A DNA stretch of 64,000 bases, from NCBI RefSeq assembly GCF_008704655.1, contig NZ_CP023688.1:5501001-5565000 (forward strand). The letters run 5' to 3'. Below are positions 23,841 to 33,111 of this stretch, piece by piece. Each line of letters begins with the position of its first letter. The first letter of the stretch is position 1. Source of the DNA: Streptomyces rimosus (lineage in GTDB: Bacteria > Actinomycetota > Actinomycetes > Streptomycetales > Streptomycetaceae). The notes below the pieces were generated by a model. It was not told where the DNA came from, ran no database searches, and saw only the letters and a program-made list of their open reading frames with translations. The position numbers and the translations under genes were made by a program.

Positions 23841-24872
23841 ATGGATGACACCGTGCGACGCCGCGAAGAGGCACCGATAGCCGCGCCACATGTACCGGAA
23901 CCCGCCCCCTCACCGGTACCCGCCCCTTCACCGGCCCCCGCCGCACTCACCGCCCCCGCCCCCCGCCGCGCCAAATCCCCCGACACGGACCCCGGCCTCC
24001 CCCATCGCCGCTGGTGGACCCCGTACCTCTTCCTTCTCCCCGGCCTGGTCATGGTGGTGTTGTTCAGCCTTTGGCCGTTCGTCAACACCGTCATCCTGTC
24101 GTTGACCGATGCGCAGATCCTCAAGGGCGGGCGGTTCGTCGGGCTGGAGAACTACGGGCGGGCGCTCGGTGATCCCGACTTCTGGACGGCGACGGTCAAC
24201 AGCGTCGTGTACCTGGCCGTGGTCGTGCCCTGCCTGGTGCTGTTGCCGCTGGCGCTGGCCGTCCTCGTCCAGCGCAAGATCCCCGGGATCGGCTTCTTCC
24301 GCTCCGCCTTCTACACGCCGGTCATCGCCTCGGCGGTCGTGGTCGGGCTGATCTGGCAGTGGGTCCTGCGCAGTGACGGACTGGTCAACACCGTGTTCGA
24401 GAAGCTGCACTTGATATCCGGGCCGGTTCCGTTTCTGACCGACTCCACGATGTTGCTGGTCTCCGCCATGATCGTCACGATCTGGAAGGGCCTCGGCTAC
24501 TACATGGTCTTCTACCTGGCGGCGCTGGGGAACGTGCCGACGTCGCTGTACGAGGCGGCCGCACTCGACGGCGCGGGGGCCGTACGCCGCTTCCTCAGCA
24601 TCACCATCCCCAGCGTGAAACCGATGATGCTGCTGGTCGGAACGCTGTCGGCGATCTCGGCGCTGCGCGTGTTCACCGAGATCTACATCCTCGGCGGGGA
24701 GAGCGGCGGGCCCGGCGGCGGCGCCCGGACGCTGCCGTTCCTGATCCGCCAGGTCGGGCTGGGCTTCGCCGGGGAGACGGGGTACGCGGCGGCCATCTCG
24801 ATCCTGCTGTTCCTGCTGACGCTGGTGTTCAGCCTGCTGGGGCACCGGTTGTCGAAGGGAGACGAGAGGTGA
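23841..24872 (+). CDS. ABC sugar transporter permease 1 (CUT1, MalF-like)
   Basis: A 343-residue inner-membrane permease. After a Pro/Ala-rich N-terminal tail it begins RRWWTPYLFLLPGLVMVVLFSLWPF and has six helices. The ATPase-contact EAA loop reads SLYEAAALDGAGAVRRFLSITIPSVKP. I chose ATG 23841, with GAGGG upstream, because it gives a normal length. The frame is open back to ATG 23577, which would add 88 residues of octapeptide repeat. The gene overlaps permease 2 by four bases (GTGA). Confidence 0.88.
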   Translation: MDDTVRRREEAPIAAPHVPEPAPSPVPAPSPAPAALTAPAPRRAKSPDTDPGLPHRRWWTPYLFLLPGLVMVVLFSLWPFVNTVILSLTDAQILKGGRFVGLENYGRALGDPDFWTATVNSVVYLAVVVPCLVLLPLALAVLVQRKIPGIGFFRSAFYTPVIASAVVVGLIWQWVLRSDGLVNTVFEKLHLISGPVPFLTDSTMLLVSAMIVTIWKGLGYYMVFYLAALGNVPTSLYEAAALDGAGAVRRFLSITIPSVKPMMLLVGTLSAISALRVFTEIYILGGESGGPGGGARTLPFLIRQVGLGFAGETGYAAAISILLFLLTLVFSLLGHRLSKGDER

Positions 24873-25804
24873 CCGAACTGTCCTCCCCAGGCGTACGGCA
24901 GGCCCCGCGCGCCCCGGCCACGGGCCGCAGCCGCGACCACCGCCCCAGCCGCGACCGCCGCCACTTCCGCCCCCACGGTCGCAGCCGCAAAGCAACCCTC
25001 GGCCTCACCGGCCGCTACCTCACCCTCTGCCTCATGCTGGTGGTGATGCTGGGCCCCATCGTCTGGCAGTTCCTGACCTCGCTGAAGGGCCGTGGGGAGA
25101 ACGTCTACGGAGGCGTGCTGCCCAGCCAGCCGACGCTCGACAACTACGTACGCGTCGCCGAATCGTTCCCCCTGGTCCAGTACGTCGGCAACACGCTGAT
25201 CGTCGCCGCCCTGGCCGTCACCTCGAACTGCGTGTTCGCCGCGATGGGCGGCTACGCGCTGTCCCGGGCCGGGTGGCGCGGGCGGCGGACGGTCTTCACG
25301 GTGCTGGTCGCGACGCTGATGTTCCCGTTCGAGTCCGTGATGATCTCGATGTTCCTCACGGTGCGGTCGATGGGTCTGGTGGACACGCTCATCGGGGTGT
25401 GGCTGCCCGGCGCCGTCTCCGTGCTCAACCTGATGATCATGCGGGCCGCCTTCCTCGCCGTACCGAAGGAGGTGGAGGAGGCCGCCGTCCTGGACGGGGC
25501 CAACGAGTGGCAGCGCTTCACGCGGGTGTTCGTGCCGGCCGCGAAGGGCGCGCTGGCGGTGGTCTGTCTGACCAGCTTCATGGGCGCCTGGGACGACTTC
25601 CTGTGGCCGCTGATCGTACTGACCAACAGCGATCACTACACGCTGCAACTCGGTCTGAAATCGCTCGCCGGAGCCACCACGGTCAACGACCAGCGGCTCA
25701 TCGCGGCGGGGGCGATGGCCGCGCTGATCCCGATGATGGCGCTGTTCTTCGCCCTCCAGCGGTACTTCTTCCGCGGCGTGGGCGAGGGGGCGCTGAAGAC
25801 GTGA
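24869..25804 (+). CDS. ABC sugar transporter permease 2 (CUT1, MalG-like)
   Basis: A 311-residue permease. A basic 45-residue tail is followed by LTLCLMLVVMLGPIVWQFLTSLKG and five more helices. The EAA motif is EVEEAAVLDGANEWQRFTRVFVPAAKG, and the C-terminal end LIPMMALFFALQRYFFRGVGEGALK is typical of MalG-type subunits, which close the operon's transporter. The GTG start overlaps the preceding stop as GTGA. The GH5 gene begins 47 bases after its stop, so all genes are probably in one transcript. Confidence 0.9.
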   Translation: MTELSSPGVRQAPRAPATGRSRDHRPSRDRRHFRPHGRSRKATLGLTGRYLTLCLMLVVMLGPIVWQFLTSLKGRGENVYGGVLPSQPTLDNYVRVAESFPLVQYVGNTLIVAALAVTSNCVFAAMGGYALSRAGWRGRRTVFTVLVATLMFPFESVMISMFLTVRSMGLVDTLIGVWLPGAVSVLNLMIMRAAFLAVPKEVEEAAVLDGANEWQRFTRVFVPAAKGALAVVCLTSFMGAWDDFLWPLIVLTNSDHYTLQLGLKSLAGATTVNDQRLIAAGAMAALIPMMALFFALQRYFFRGVGEGALKT

Positions 25805-25851
25805 GGGAAGACGTGGGGAACGACGTGAGGGAAAATGTGAAGGGGAGCGAT

Positions 25852-27156
25852 GTGACGACGTCTGCCGGTACGGCCTCCAGCCCGTCGCCCCTCTGGCCCA
25901 CCGGCCCGGACTCGGTGCCCCGCATGGGCGCCAACTACACGCCCCGTACCGGCTGGTTCCACCACTGGCTCGACTTCGATCTCGACGACGTACGCCGCGA
26001 CCTGGACGCGCTCGCCACGCTCGGCCTGGACCACGTCCGTGTCTTCGCCCTCTGGCCGGTCTTCCAGCCCAACCGTTCCTTCGTCCGCCCGCGCGCCGTC
26101 GAACAGCTCGGGCAGCTGGTGGACGCCGCCGCGCAGTGCGGCCTCGACGTCGCGGTGGACGCGCTCCAAGGCCACCTGTCGAGCTTCGACTTCGTACCGT
26201 CCTGGCTGCGCACCTGGCACCGGCGGAACCTGTTCACCGACCCCGACGCGGTCGACGGCGCGGCCCGCTATCTGGAGACGCTCGCCTCGGCACTTGCCGG
26301 ACGTCCCAACTTCCTGGGTATGACGCTGGGCAACGAGGTCAACCAGTTCTCCGGACCGCCGCACCCGGACCCCGACCCGTGTACGTACGAGGAGGCCGGG
26401 CAGTGGCTGACACGGCTGCTGGAGGTCTGCGAGCGGGCCGCGCCGGGGCGGCTGCACACCCACGCCGAGTACGACGCGGTGTGGTTCCAGGACGGCCACC
26501 CCTTCACGCCCGCGCAGGCCGCGCGGCTCGGGCGGGCCACCACCATCCACTCCTGGGTCTTCAACGGCACCGCCCAGCGGCACGGGTACGAGGGGACCGC
26601 CACGGTACGGCTGGCCGAGTACCTGATCGAGCTGGCCACGGCCTGGGCGGACGATCCGGCGCGGCCGGTCTGGCTCCAGGAGGTGGGCGCCCCCGCCCCG
26701 CTCGTCCCGCCCGAGCAAGCCGCCGCGTTCGCCACCGCGACCGTCGGCAACGCCCTGACCTGCGAACGGCTTTCCGGCATCACGTGGTGGTGTTCGCACG
26801 ACGTGTCACGGGAGCTGGCGGACTTCCCCGAGCTGGAGTACGGGCTGGGCCTGCTCACCTCGGACGGCGAGGTCAAGCCGGCGGGCCGGGCGCTGGCCGA
26901 GGCGGCGGCCCGGCTGCGGGCCGAGCCGCCCCGGCCGGTGCGCCGGACGACCGCGCTCGTGCTGGACGCGGGGGAGGAGGCCACGGCCCCGCACCGGTCG
27001 GTGTGCGCGCCGGGCGGCCCCTTCTTCGAGGCGTGGGTACGGCTGGCCGACCAGGGCGTACGGGCCGCAGCCGTCCTGGCGGGCCGGGTACGGGACGCCG
27101 TGTACCTGGAGAGCCGGGGGATCACGGAGGTGGTCCGGCCCTCGGACGTGAAGTGA
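25852..27156 (+). CDS. Glycoside hydrolase family 5-type enzyme (beta-mannosidase-like)
   Basis: A 434-residue TIM-barrel glycosidase with no signal peptide, so it acts inside the cell on imported sugars. The barrel begins MGANYTPRTGWFHHWLDFDLDDVRRDLDAL and HVRVFALWPVFQPN. The acid/base is Glu162 in LGNEVNQF and the nucleophile Glu277 in WLQEVGAP, with a Trp-rich WWCSHD after it, as in clan GH-A. Its pairing with a GH38 alpha-mannosidase matches bifidobacterial loci where a GH5_18 enzyme cleaves the Man-beta-GlcNAc of N-glycan cores; the subfamily here is inferred. I chose GTG 25852 (AAGGGGAG upstream); GTG 25801, overlapping the permease stop, would add 17 residues of repeat-like sequence. 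Confidence 0.78.
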   Translation: MTTSAGTASSPSPLWPTGPDSVPRMGANYTPRTGWFHHWLDFDLDDVRRDLDALATLGLDHVRVFALWPVFQPNRSFVRPRAVEQLGQLVDAAAQCGLDVAVDALQGHLSSFDFVPSWLRTWHRRNLFTDPDAVDGAARYLETLASALAGRPNFLGMTLGNEVNQFSGPPHPDPDPCTYEEAGQWLTRLLEVCERAAPGRLHTHAEYDAVWFQDGHPFTPAQAARLGRATTIHSWVFNGTAQRHGYEGTATVRLAEYLIELATAWADDPARPVWLQEVGAPAPLVPPEQAAAFATATVGNALTCERLSGITWWCSHDVSRELADFPELEYGLGLLTSDGEVKPAGRALAEAAARLRAEPPRPVRRTTALVLDAGEEATAPHRSVCAPGGPFFEAWVRLADQGVRAAAVLAGRVRDAVYLESRGITEVVRPSDVK

Positions 27157-27328
27157 GGAACGGAGCGGTACGGGCGCGGAGACGACCGGCGCGCCGAGGC
27201 CGGGCACCAGCACCAGCGACACGACCAGGCGGCACGACCAGTCGACAGGCGGAGAGGCGGAAGACGCAGTGGATGCGAGACGTGACGTAGACGTACGACA
27301 TGACGGTGGACAAGGCACCGCACACGGA

Positions 27329-27760
27329 ATGCCCCGCCGCGGCCTGATGACCGGTGCCGCAGCCGCCGGAGCCGCCGGAGCCGGCCCGGCGCCCCCGCTG
27401 ACGGCGGCCGACGCCGGAGCGCCCGTACGACCGGTCACGGCCGGCGCATCCGGCGCGACCGTCACGGCCGCCGCACCCGCCGCACCCGCCGCCCCCGCCA
27501 CGACCGTAACGGCCCCCGGCCCGGCCCAACTCCGCCTCAACGGGAAGCCGCCCGCTGAGCGCACCCCCGTACGCCACTACGAAATCCACCCACCCCTCCC
27601 CGACGGCAAGCGCCGCTACCTCGGCGGCACCTGCGAAGCCGCCTTCTTCCTGCCCGCACCGCGGCGTACGCCCGGCGGGCCCGGAACCCGGCTGGACGGG
27701 CGCGCGGCCGGCGAACCGCACACCGCGTCGGCATCCGCCGCGTCCGTATTCACCTGGTAG
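27329..27760 (+). CDS. Short Tat-signal-like protein, probably a truncated secreted protein
   Basis: A 143-residue frame. It begins MPRRGLMTGAAAAGAAGAGPAPPL, a twin-arginine signal-like start, followed by an Ala/Thr/Val-rich stretch and then a more structured part: APGPAQLRLNGKPP, RHYEIHPPLPDGKRRYLGGTCEAAFFLP. It ends HTASASAASVFTW. The last third looks like a fragment of a folded domain, perhaps the remains of a longer secreted enzyme, but I do not recognise the family. It lies between the GH5 and GH38 genes on the same strand. A GTG at 27269 could extend it by 20 residues. No good ribosome site is visible. Confidence 0.4.
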   Translation: MPRRGLMTGAAAAGAAGAGPAPPLTAADAGAPVRPVTAGASGATVTAAAPAAPAAPATTVTAPGPAQLRLNGKPPAERTPVRHYEIHPPLPDGKRRYLGGTCEAAFFLPAPRRTPGGPGTRLDGRAAGEPHTASASAASVFTW

Positions 27761-27849
27761 GCCGCCCGCACACCGGGCAGAAACCCCGCAGTACCCCACC
27801 CACAGCCACGTCATCCCGTACCCGTCTCGCACCCACCGGAGCCGCCCCC

Positions 27850-30800
27850 ATGCACGACGACCGCAGCATCGTCGAACACCGCCTGCGCCGTGTCCTGACC
27901 GACCGCATCGTGCCCGCCGTCCGCAGCCGGTCCGTGCCGCTGACGATCGAGCGCTGGGAGGCGCCGGGCGAACCGGTGCCGCCCGCCGAGGGCCTGGCCG
28001 CCGACTACGAGCCGACGAAGGCCGGGGAGGCGTGGGGGCCCGCCTGGGGCACCACCTGGTTCCGGGTGACCGGGCAGATCCCGGCGGACTGGGCCGGGCG
28101 CACCGTCGAAGCCGTACTGGACCTCGGCTTCGAGGCGAACATGCCCGGCTTCCAGTGCGAGGGCCTGGTCTACCGCCGGGACGGCGAGGCCGTGAAGGGC
28201 CTCAACCCCCGCAACGACTGGGTGCGCGTCGCCGACCCGGCGGCCGGCGGGGAGGAGGTCGAGCTGTACGTGGAGGCGGCCTCCAACCCCGTACTGGCGG
28301 ATCACCGGCCCACCTACGAGGGCGACCGGCTCACCGCGAGCCACGCGCCCCTGTACCGGGTGCGGCGGATGGACCTCGTCGTCTTCGAGACCGAGGTCTG
28401 GGAGCTGGTCCAGGACCTGGAGGTGCTGGGCGGCCTGATGCCGGAGCTGGACGTGGCCGACGCGCGGCGGCACGGCATCCTGCGCGCCGTCGAACGCGCC
28501 CTGGACGCGGTGGACCTGAAGGACATCCCCGGCACGGCCGCGCGGGCCCGCGCACAGCTCGCGGACGTGCTCGCGTCCCCGGCGCACGCCTCGGCCCACC
28601 GGATCAGCGCGGTCGGCCACGCGCACATCGACTCCGCCTGGCTGTGGCCGCTGCGCGAGACGGTCCGCAAGGTGGCCCGTACGTCCTCGAACATGGTCAA
28701 CCTGATGGACGCGCACCCCGAGTTCGTCTTCGCCATGTCGCAGGCGCAGCAGCTGGCCTGGATCAAGGAGCACCGGCCCGAGGTGTTCGCCAAGGTGAAG
28801 GCGAAGATCGAGGCGGGGCAGTTCGTGCCGGTCGGCGGCATGTGGGTGGAGTCGGACACCAACATGGTCGGCGGCGAGGCGATGGCCCGGCAGTTCCTGT
28901 ACGGGAAGAAGTTCTTCCTGGACGAGTTCGGCATCGAGACCAAGGAGGTGTGGCTGCCGGACTCCTTCGGCTACACCGCGGCCATGCCGCAGCTGGTCAA
29001 GCTGTCCGGCGCCGACTGGTTCCTGACGCAGAAGATCTCCTGGAGCCAGGTCAACCGCTTCCCGCACCACACCTTCTGGTGGGAGGGCATCGACGGCACC
29101 CGCGTCTTCACCCACTTCCCGCCGGTCGATACGTACAACTCCGACCTCGGCGGCAAGGAGATGGCGCACGCCGCCCGCAACTACCGGGAAAAGGGCCGCG
29201 GTTCGCGGTCGCTGGCGCCCTTCGGGTGGGGTGACGGGGGCGGCGGCGCCACCCGCGAGATGCTGGCCCGCGCCGCCCGGCTGCGCGACCTGGAGGGCTC
29301 GCCGCGGGTCGAGATCGAAAAGCCCGAGGCGTTCTTCGAGAAGGCGCACGCGGAGTACCCGGACGCGCCGGTGTGGGCGGGCGAGCTGTACCTGGAGCTG
29401 CACCGCGGCACCTACACCTCCCAGGCCAAGACCAAGCAGGGCAACCGGCACAGCGAGTCGCTGCTGCGCGAGGCCGAGCTGTGGGCCGCCACGGCCGCCG
29501 TACGGGTACCGGGCTACGCGTACCCGTACGAGGACCTGGAGCGGATCTGGAAGACGGTGCTGCTGCACCAGTTCCACGACATCCTGCCCGGTTCATCGAT
29601 CGCGTGGGTGCACCGGGAGGCCCGCGAGACGTACGCGCGGGTCCGCGAGGAGCTGACCGCGATCGTGGTCGCGGCGCAGACCGCGCTGGCGGGCCCGGGG
29701 GACCAGGAGATCGTCTTCAATGCCGCCCCGCACGCGCGCGGCGGCGTCCCGGCGGGCGGCGCGGAACCCGCGCCCGGCCAGGGTGGCACGCCCGTCGCCG
29801 TACGCCCGGTCACCGTCGAGCCGCTGACCGTGGACGGCCGGGCCACCGGCGGCTACCGCCTCGCCAACGACCGGCTGCGCATCGACGTCGACGCACGCGG
29901 GCTGGTCGTGTCGGCATATGACATCGAGGCCGAACGGGAGGCCGTGGCACCGGGCGCGGCGGCCAACCTGCTCCAGATCCACCCGGACTTCCCCAACATG
30001 TGGGACGCCTGGGACGTGGACGAGTTCTACCGCCACAACGTCACCGACCTGGTGGCCGTCGACGAGCTGACGGTCGCCGAAGCCGGACCGGAAGAAGTAC
30101 GGATCAAGGTCGCCCGCTCCTTCGGTCACGGCTCCACCGTCGAGCAGACGCTCACGCTGCGGGCGGGCGCCAAGGTGCTGGACATCGACACCGAGGTGGA
30201 CTGGCGGGAGACCGAGACGTTCCTCAAGGCCGCCTTCCCGCTGGACGTGAAGGCCGACCGGTCCGCGTCCGAGACCCAGTTCGGGCATGTCTTCCGCGCC
30301 ACCCACACCAACACGTCCTGGGAGGCCGCCAAGTTCGAGATCTGCGCCCACCGCTGGATCCAGGTCGAGGAGCCCGGCTGGGGCGCGGCGCTGGTCAACG
30401 ACTCCACGTACGGGCACGACGTCACCCGCGACATCCGCCCGGACGGCGGCCAGACCACGACCGTACGGCTGTCCCTGCTCCGCGCGCCCCGCTACCCGGA
30501 CCCGGAGACCGACCAGGGCCTCCACCGGCTGCGCTGCGCGCTGGCCCCCGGCGCGGACATCGCGGACGCGGTGCGCGAGGGCCACTGGATCAACCTGCCG
30601 GAGCGCACGGTGCGGGGCGGCGGCCCGGTCGCGCCGCTGGTCGGCGTGGACAACGACGCGGTGGTGGCCGAGGCCGTGAAGCTGGCCGAGGACCGGAGCG
30701 GCGATGTCGTGGTCCGGCTGTACGAGTCGCACGGCGGGCGGGCGTCGGCGACGCTGACGGCCGGGTTCCCGGTGGCGGAAGCGGTCGAGACGGACCTGTT

Positions 30801-30915
30801 GGAGCGGGCGATGGAGGGTTCGGCGGTCGGCGAGGTGCGGGACGGGCGGGTGGCGTTGACACTGCGGCCTTTCCAGGTCGTGACCGTACGGCTGGTGCGG
30901 GGAGCGGCGGGCTGA
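27850..30915 (+). CDS. GH38 alpha-mannosidase
   Basis: A 1021-residue cytosolic glycosidase hydrolysing alpha-linked mannose. The zinc motif GHAHIDSAWLWPLRET holds His257, His259 and Asp261; the nucleophile is Asp371 in VWLPDSFGYTAAMPQ, and the C-terminal side of the catalytic domain has LHQFHDILPGSSIAWVHREA, another zinc His motif. The N-terminal beta domain contains WFRVTGQIPADWAGR and the C-terminal beta-sandwich domain follows residue 640. Length is normal for bacterial GH38. The absence of a signal peptide fits degradation after import. It ends the sugar operon and is followed by a strong terminator. Confidence 0.95.
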   Translation: MHDDRSIVEHRLRRVLTDRIVPAVRSRSVPLTIERWEAPGEPVPPAEGLAADYEPTKAGEAWGPAWGTTWFRVTGQIPADWAGRTVEAVLDLGFEANMPGFQCEGLVYRRDGEAVKGLNPRNDWVRVADPAAGGEEVELYVEAASNPVLADHRPTYEGDRLTASHAPLYRVRRMDLVVFETEVWELVQDLEVLGGLMPELDVADARRHGILRAVERALDAVDLKDIPGTAARARAQLADVLASPAHASAHRISAVGHAHIDSAWLWPLRETVRKVARTSSNMVNLMDAHPEFVFAMSQAQQLAWIKEHRPEVFAKVKAKIEAGQFVPVGGMWVESDTNMVGGEAMARQFLYGKKFFLDEFGIETKEVWLPDSFGYTAAMPQLVKLSGADWFLTQKISWSQVNRFPHHTFWWEGIDGTRVFTHFPPVDTYNSDLGGKEMAHAARNYREKGRGSRSLAPFGWGDGGGGATREMLARAARLRDLEGSPRVEIEKPEAFFEKAHAEYPDAPVWAGELYLELHRGTYTSQAKTKQGNRHSESLLREAELWAATAAVRVPGYAYPYEDLERIWKTVLLHQFHDILPGSSIAWVHREARETYARVREELTAIVVAAQTALAGPGDQEIVFNAAPHARGGVPAGGAEPAPGQGGTPVAVRPVTVEPLTVDGRATGGYRLANDRLRIDVDARGLVVSAYDIEAEREAVAPGAAANLLQIHPDFPNMWDAWDVDEFYRHNVTDLVAVDELTVAEAGPEEVRIKVARSFGHGSTVEQTLTLRAGAKVLDIDTEVDWRETETFLKAAFPLDVKADRSASETQFGHVFRATHTNTSWEAAKFEICAHRWIQVEEPGWGAALVNDSTYGHDVTRDIRPDGGQTTTVRLSLLRAPRYPDPETDQGLHRLRCALAPGADIADAVREGHWINLPERTVRGGGPVAPLVGVDNDAVVAEAVKLAEDRSGDVVVRLYESHGGRASATLTAGFPVAEAVETDLLERAMEGSAVGEVRDGRVALTLRPFQVVTVRLVRGAAG

Positions 30916-30922
30916 GACGGGC

Positions 30923-30958
30923 GAGGGGCGGGCCGTCGGTGCTTTCGGCCCGCCCCTC
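30923..30958. terminator. Bidirectional terminator between GH38 and glycosyltransferase genes
   Basis: GAGGGGCGGGCC and GGCCCGCCCCTC form a perfect 12-bp stem with a 12-base loop. It fills the 44-base gap between the two convergent stop codons. Confidence 0.8.
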
Positions 30959-30959
30959 C

Positions 30960-32207
30960 TCACGCCGCGCTCTCCACCGCCTTGATCACTTCCCCCGCAC
31001 CGTCCTCCGCCTCCATGCGCCGCGCGACGGCGGTGGCGGCATCGCGGTACGACGGCTCCCGTACGGCGCGCCCGATGGCCTCGGCCAAGCGTTCCACGGC
31101 ACCCTCCGCCGCCAGGGCACGGAACGGCACCGCGTCCGTACCGGCGCCCACCGCGGCCAGCCGGGCGGCCCAGAACGGCTGGTCGGCGGTGACCGGGACC
31201 GGGACCGCCGGGACCCCGGCCCGCAGCGCTGCGGCCGTCGTGCCCGCGCCCGCGTGGTGCACCACGGCGGCGGTACGCGGGAAGAGCAGGGCGTGCGGGA
31301 CCTCGCCGACGGTCAGGATGTCGGCGCCGTCCGCCGGGCCGCTCAGCCCCGCCCAGCCGGACTGGATCACGCCGCGGACCCCGGCGCGGCGCAGGGCGCC
31401 GACGACGGTCGCGGCGAGCCGTTCGGAGCCTCCGTTGTCCCGGGCGCCCGCCGCCATGCTGCCGAATCCGACGAAGACGGGCGGCGGTCCGGCGGCGAGG
31501 AAGTCCTCCAGCTCGGGCGGCAGGGTGGCGTCCGGCGCGGTGTACGGCCACCAGTTGCCGACCAGCTCCAGGCCGGGCCGCCAGTCGGCGGGCCGGGGGA
31601 CGAGCGCCGGGCTGACGCCGTGCAGTACCGGGCGGCTGTCCGCGTTCCGGCGCCGGCGTACCGCACGCGCCGAGGCGGGAGGCAGCCCGAGCTGCGCGCG
31701 CAGGTCCCGTACCCCGTCCGCGTACAGGCGGTCCACGATCCGCAGGGAGAGGCGGCCCGCGGCGCGGTTGCCCCAGCGGCCGAGCGAGCGGGTGCCCGTG
31801 ACGACGGGCGGGAAGGCGCCGGTGGGGGCGTTCGGCTGGAGGGGGAGGTCCAGCGACGGGATGCCCAGGGCTTCGGCGACATGGCGGCCGAGCGGGGCGG
31901 TGGTCGCGGACAGGAGCAGCAGGTCGGTGCCGGGGGCGGCCGCGCCGGCGATGCCAGGACCGAGCTCGCGGACGAAGGCGGCGGCCCGGCGCATCAGCTC
32001 CCGCTTTCCGCCGGGGGCTCCGCTGCCTTCTCTCCGGGGATCGGCGGGCAGCGACCGGAACTCCAGCCCGGCGGCCCGTACGAGCTGCGCGTACGAGGCA
32101 TCGGCGGCGAGGGCGACGGTGTGCCCGGCCTCCCGGAGGCGGGCGCCGAGACCGGTGTACGGGGCGACATCGCCGTACGAACCGGCCGCCGCGATGAGGA
32201 TCTTCAT
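30960..32207 (-). CDS. Macrolide-type glycosyltransferase (GT1, UGT-like)
   Basis: A 415-residue GT-B enzyme. The N-terminal acceptor domain starts MKILIAAAGSYGDVAPYTGLGARLREAGHTVALA; the C-terminal donor domain has PVFVGFGSMAAG and the nucleotide-sugar motif FPRTAAVVHHAGAGTTAAALRAGVPAVPVPVTADQPFWA. This is the pattern of GT1 enzymes that decorate or inactivate lipophilic natural products with UDP- or TDP-sugars. The ATG start overlaps the stop of the TipAL-like regulator as ATGA, with GGAG upstream. Coupling to a drug-sensing regulator suggests inducible modification of a toxic small molecule, as macrolide glycosylation does. Confidence 0.88.
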   Translation of the reverse strand: MKILIAAAGSYGDVAPYTGLGARLREAGHTVALAADASYAQLVRAAGLEFRSLPADPRREGSGAPGGKRELMRRAAAFVRELGPGIAGAAAPGTDLLLLSATTAPLGRHVAEALGIPSLDLPLQPNAPTGAFPPVVTGTRSLGRWGNRAAGRLSLRIVDRLYADGVRDLRAQLGLPPASARAVRRRRNADSRPVLHGVSPALVPRPADWRPGLELVGNWWPYTAPDATLPPELEDFLAAGPPPVFVGFGSMAAGARDNGGSERLAATVVGALRRAGVRGVIQSGWAGLSGPADGADILTVGEVPHALLFPRTAAVVHHAGAGTTAAALRAGVPAVPVPVTADQPFWAARLAAVGAGTDAVPFRALAAEGAVERLAEAIGRAVREPSYRDAATAVARRMEAEDGAGEVIKAVESAA

Positions 32208-33049
32208 GACTGCTCCGGGGTGGCGGAGGGACCGGCCTGTGCGGGACCGGTCTGTGCGTGGTCGGTCTGTGCGGGGCCGGCGTTCTGGCGTACCGCGTTG
32301 GCGAGCACCGCCGTCCGCAGGTACGCGGCGAGGCCCGGCCGCTGCTGGGACGGCGGGACGACCAGGGCGAAGGCCCGTGCGTCGGCGGCGAAGTCCTCGG
32401 CGATGCGGCAGTGCATGTCGGTGGGACACGGCGTGAACCAGCGGGTGATGTGCGACCGGTGCTCCTCGGCCAGGTCCATGGCCGGGTCGCCTTCGGCGGC
32501 CTCCCCGGCGTCGAACGCGGCGAGCAGCCGGTGCCGCCACGCGCCGGCCTCGGCCATGATCAGTGCCCAGTCCTCCTTGGTGTGCGCGGCGGCACGTGCC
32601 ATGGAGCGCCGGTGTCCCTCGCTGTGCTGCCACTTCAGGTGCGCCTCGGTGGCGTAACTGAGGTCGAAGGCGACCTCGCCGAAGACCTCGAAGCGCTCCT
32701 CGGGCGTCAACTCCACCCCCGTACGCTGCACCTCCATGGCCCGCTCGGCGACCTCGACCAGCCGCTGCAGCTCGCCGATCTGCTCGGTGAGCAGGCGGTG
32801 CCGGGCGCGCAGGTGGTCCAGCGCGTTGGCCTGCGGGTCGCGGAGGATGGCGGCGATCTCGTCGAGGGCGAAGCCGAGCTGCCGGTAGAAGAGGATCTGC
32901 TGGAGGCGGGCCAGGTCGGCGTCGCTGTAGAGGCGGTAGCCGGCGGGGCTGCGGGCACTGGGGGAGAGCAGGCCGGTCCTGTCGTAGTGGTGGAGGGTGC
33001 GGACCGTGATGCCCGCGAAGCCCGAGACCTGCCCGACCGAGTACGCCAT
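32204..33049 (-). CDS. MerR family regulator with TipAS-like ligand domain
   Basis: A 281-residue regulator. Residues 1-75 form a MerR domain (YSVGQVSGFAGITVRTLHHYDRTGLLSPSARSPAGYRLY), residues 80-115 the dimer coiled coil, and residues 120-245 a TipAS-type antibiotic-recognition domain with HLKWQHSEGHRRSMARAAAHTKEDWALIMAEA and HRSHITRWFTPCPTDMHCRIAEDF. The tail repeats Ala-Gln-Thr-Gly-Pro from three 15-base DNA repeats. TipAL senses thiopeptides; other family members sense varied drugs. The start ATG 33047-33049 has AAGGCGG upstream. A 19-bp-spacer promoter with a dyad (33112-33142) marks autoregulation, and the coupled glycosyltransferase is the likely target. Confidence 0.9.
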   Translation of the reverse strand: MAYSVGQVSGFAGITVRTLHHYDRTGLLSPSARSPAGYRLYSDADLARLQQILFYRQLGFALDEIAAILRDPQANALDHLRARHRLLTEQIGELQRLVEVAERAMEVQRTGVELTPEERFEVFGEVAFDLSYATEAHLKWQHSEGHRRSMARAAAHTKEDWALIMAEAGAWRHRLLAAFDAGEAAEGDPAMDLAEEHRSHITRWFTPCPTDMHCRIAEDFAADARAFALVVPPSQQRPGLAAYLRTAVLANAVRQNAGPAQTDHAQTGPAQAGPSATPEQS

Positions 33050-33111
33050 GGAACCGCCTTCTTCCGTGCCACGGCCCGCGGGCCGCCGTACGGCCCGCGC
33101 CGTACGGGGCA

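Noticed and set aside
22500..24000. Minus-strand frame of 573 codons opposite the binding-protein gene
   Set aside because: Antisense shadow with Arg/Val/Leu-rich composition; the plus-strand gene has clear family motifs.
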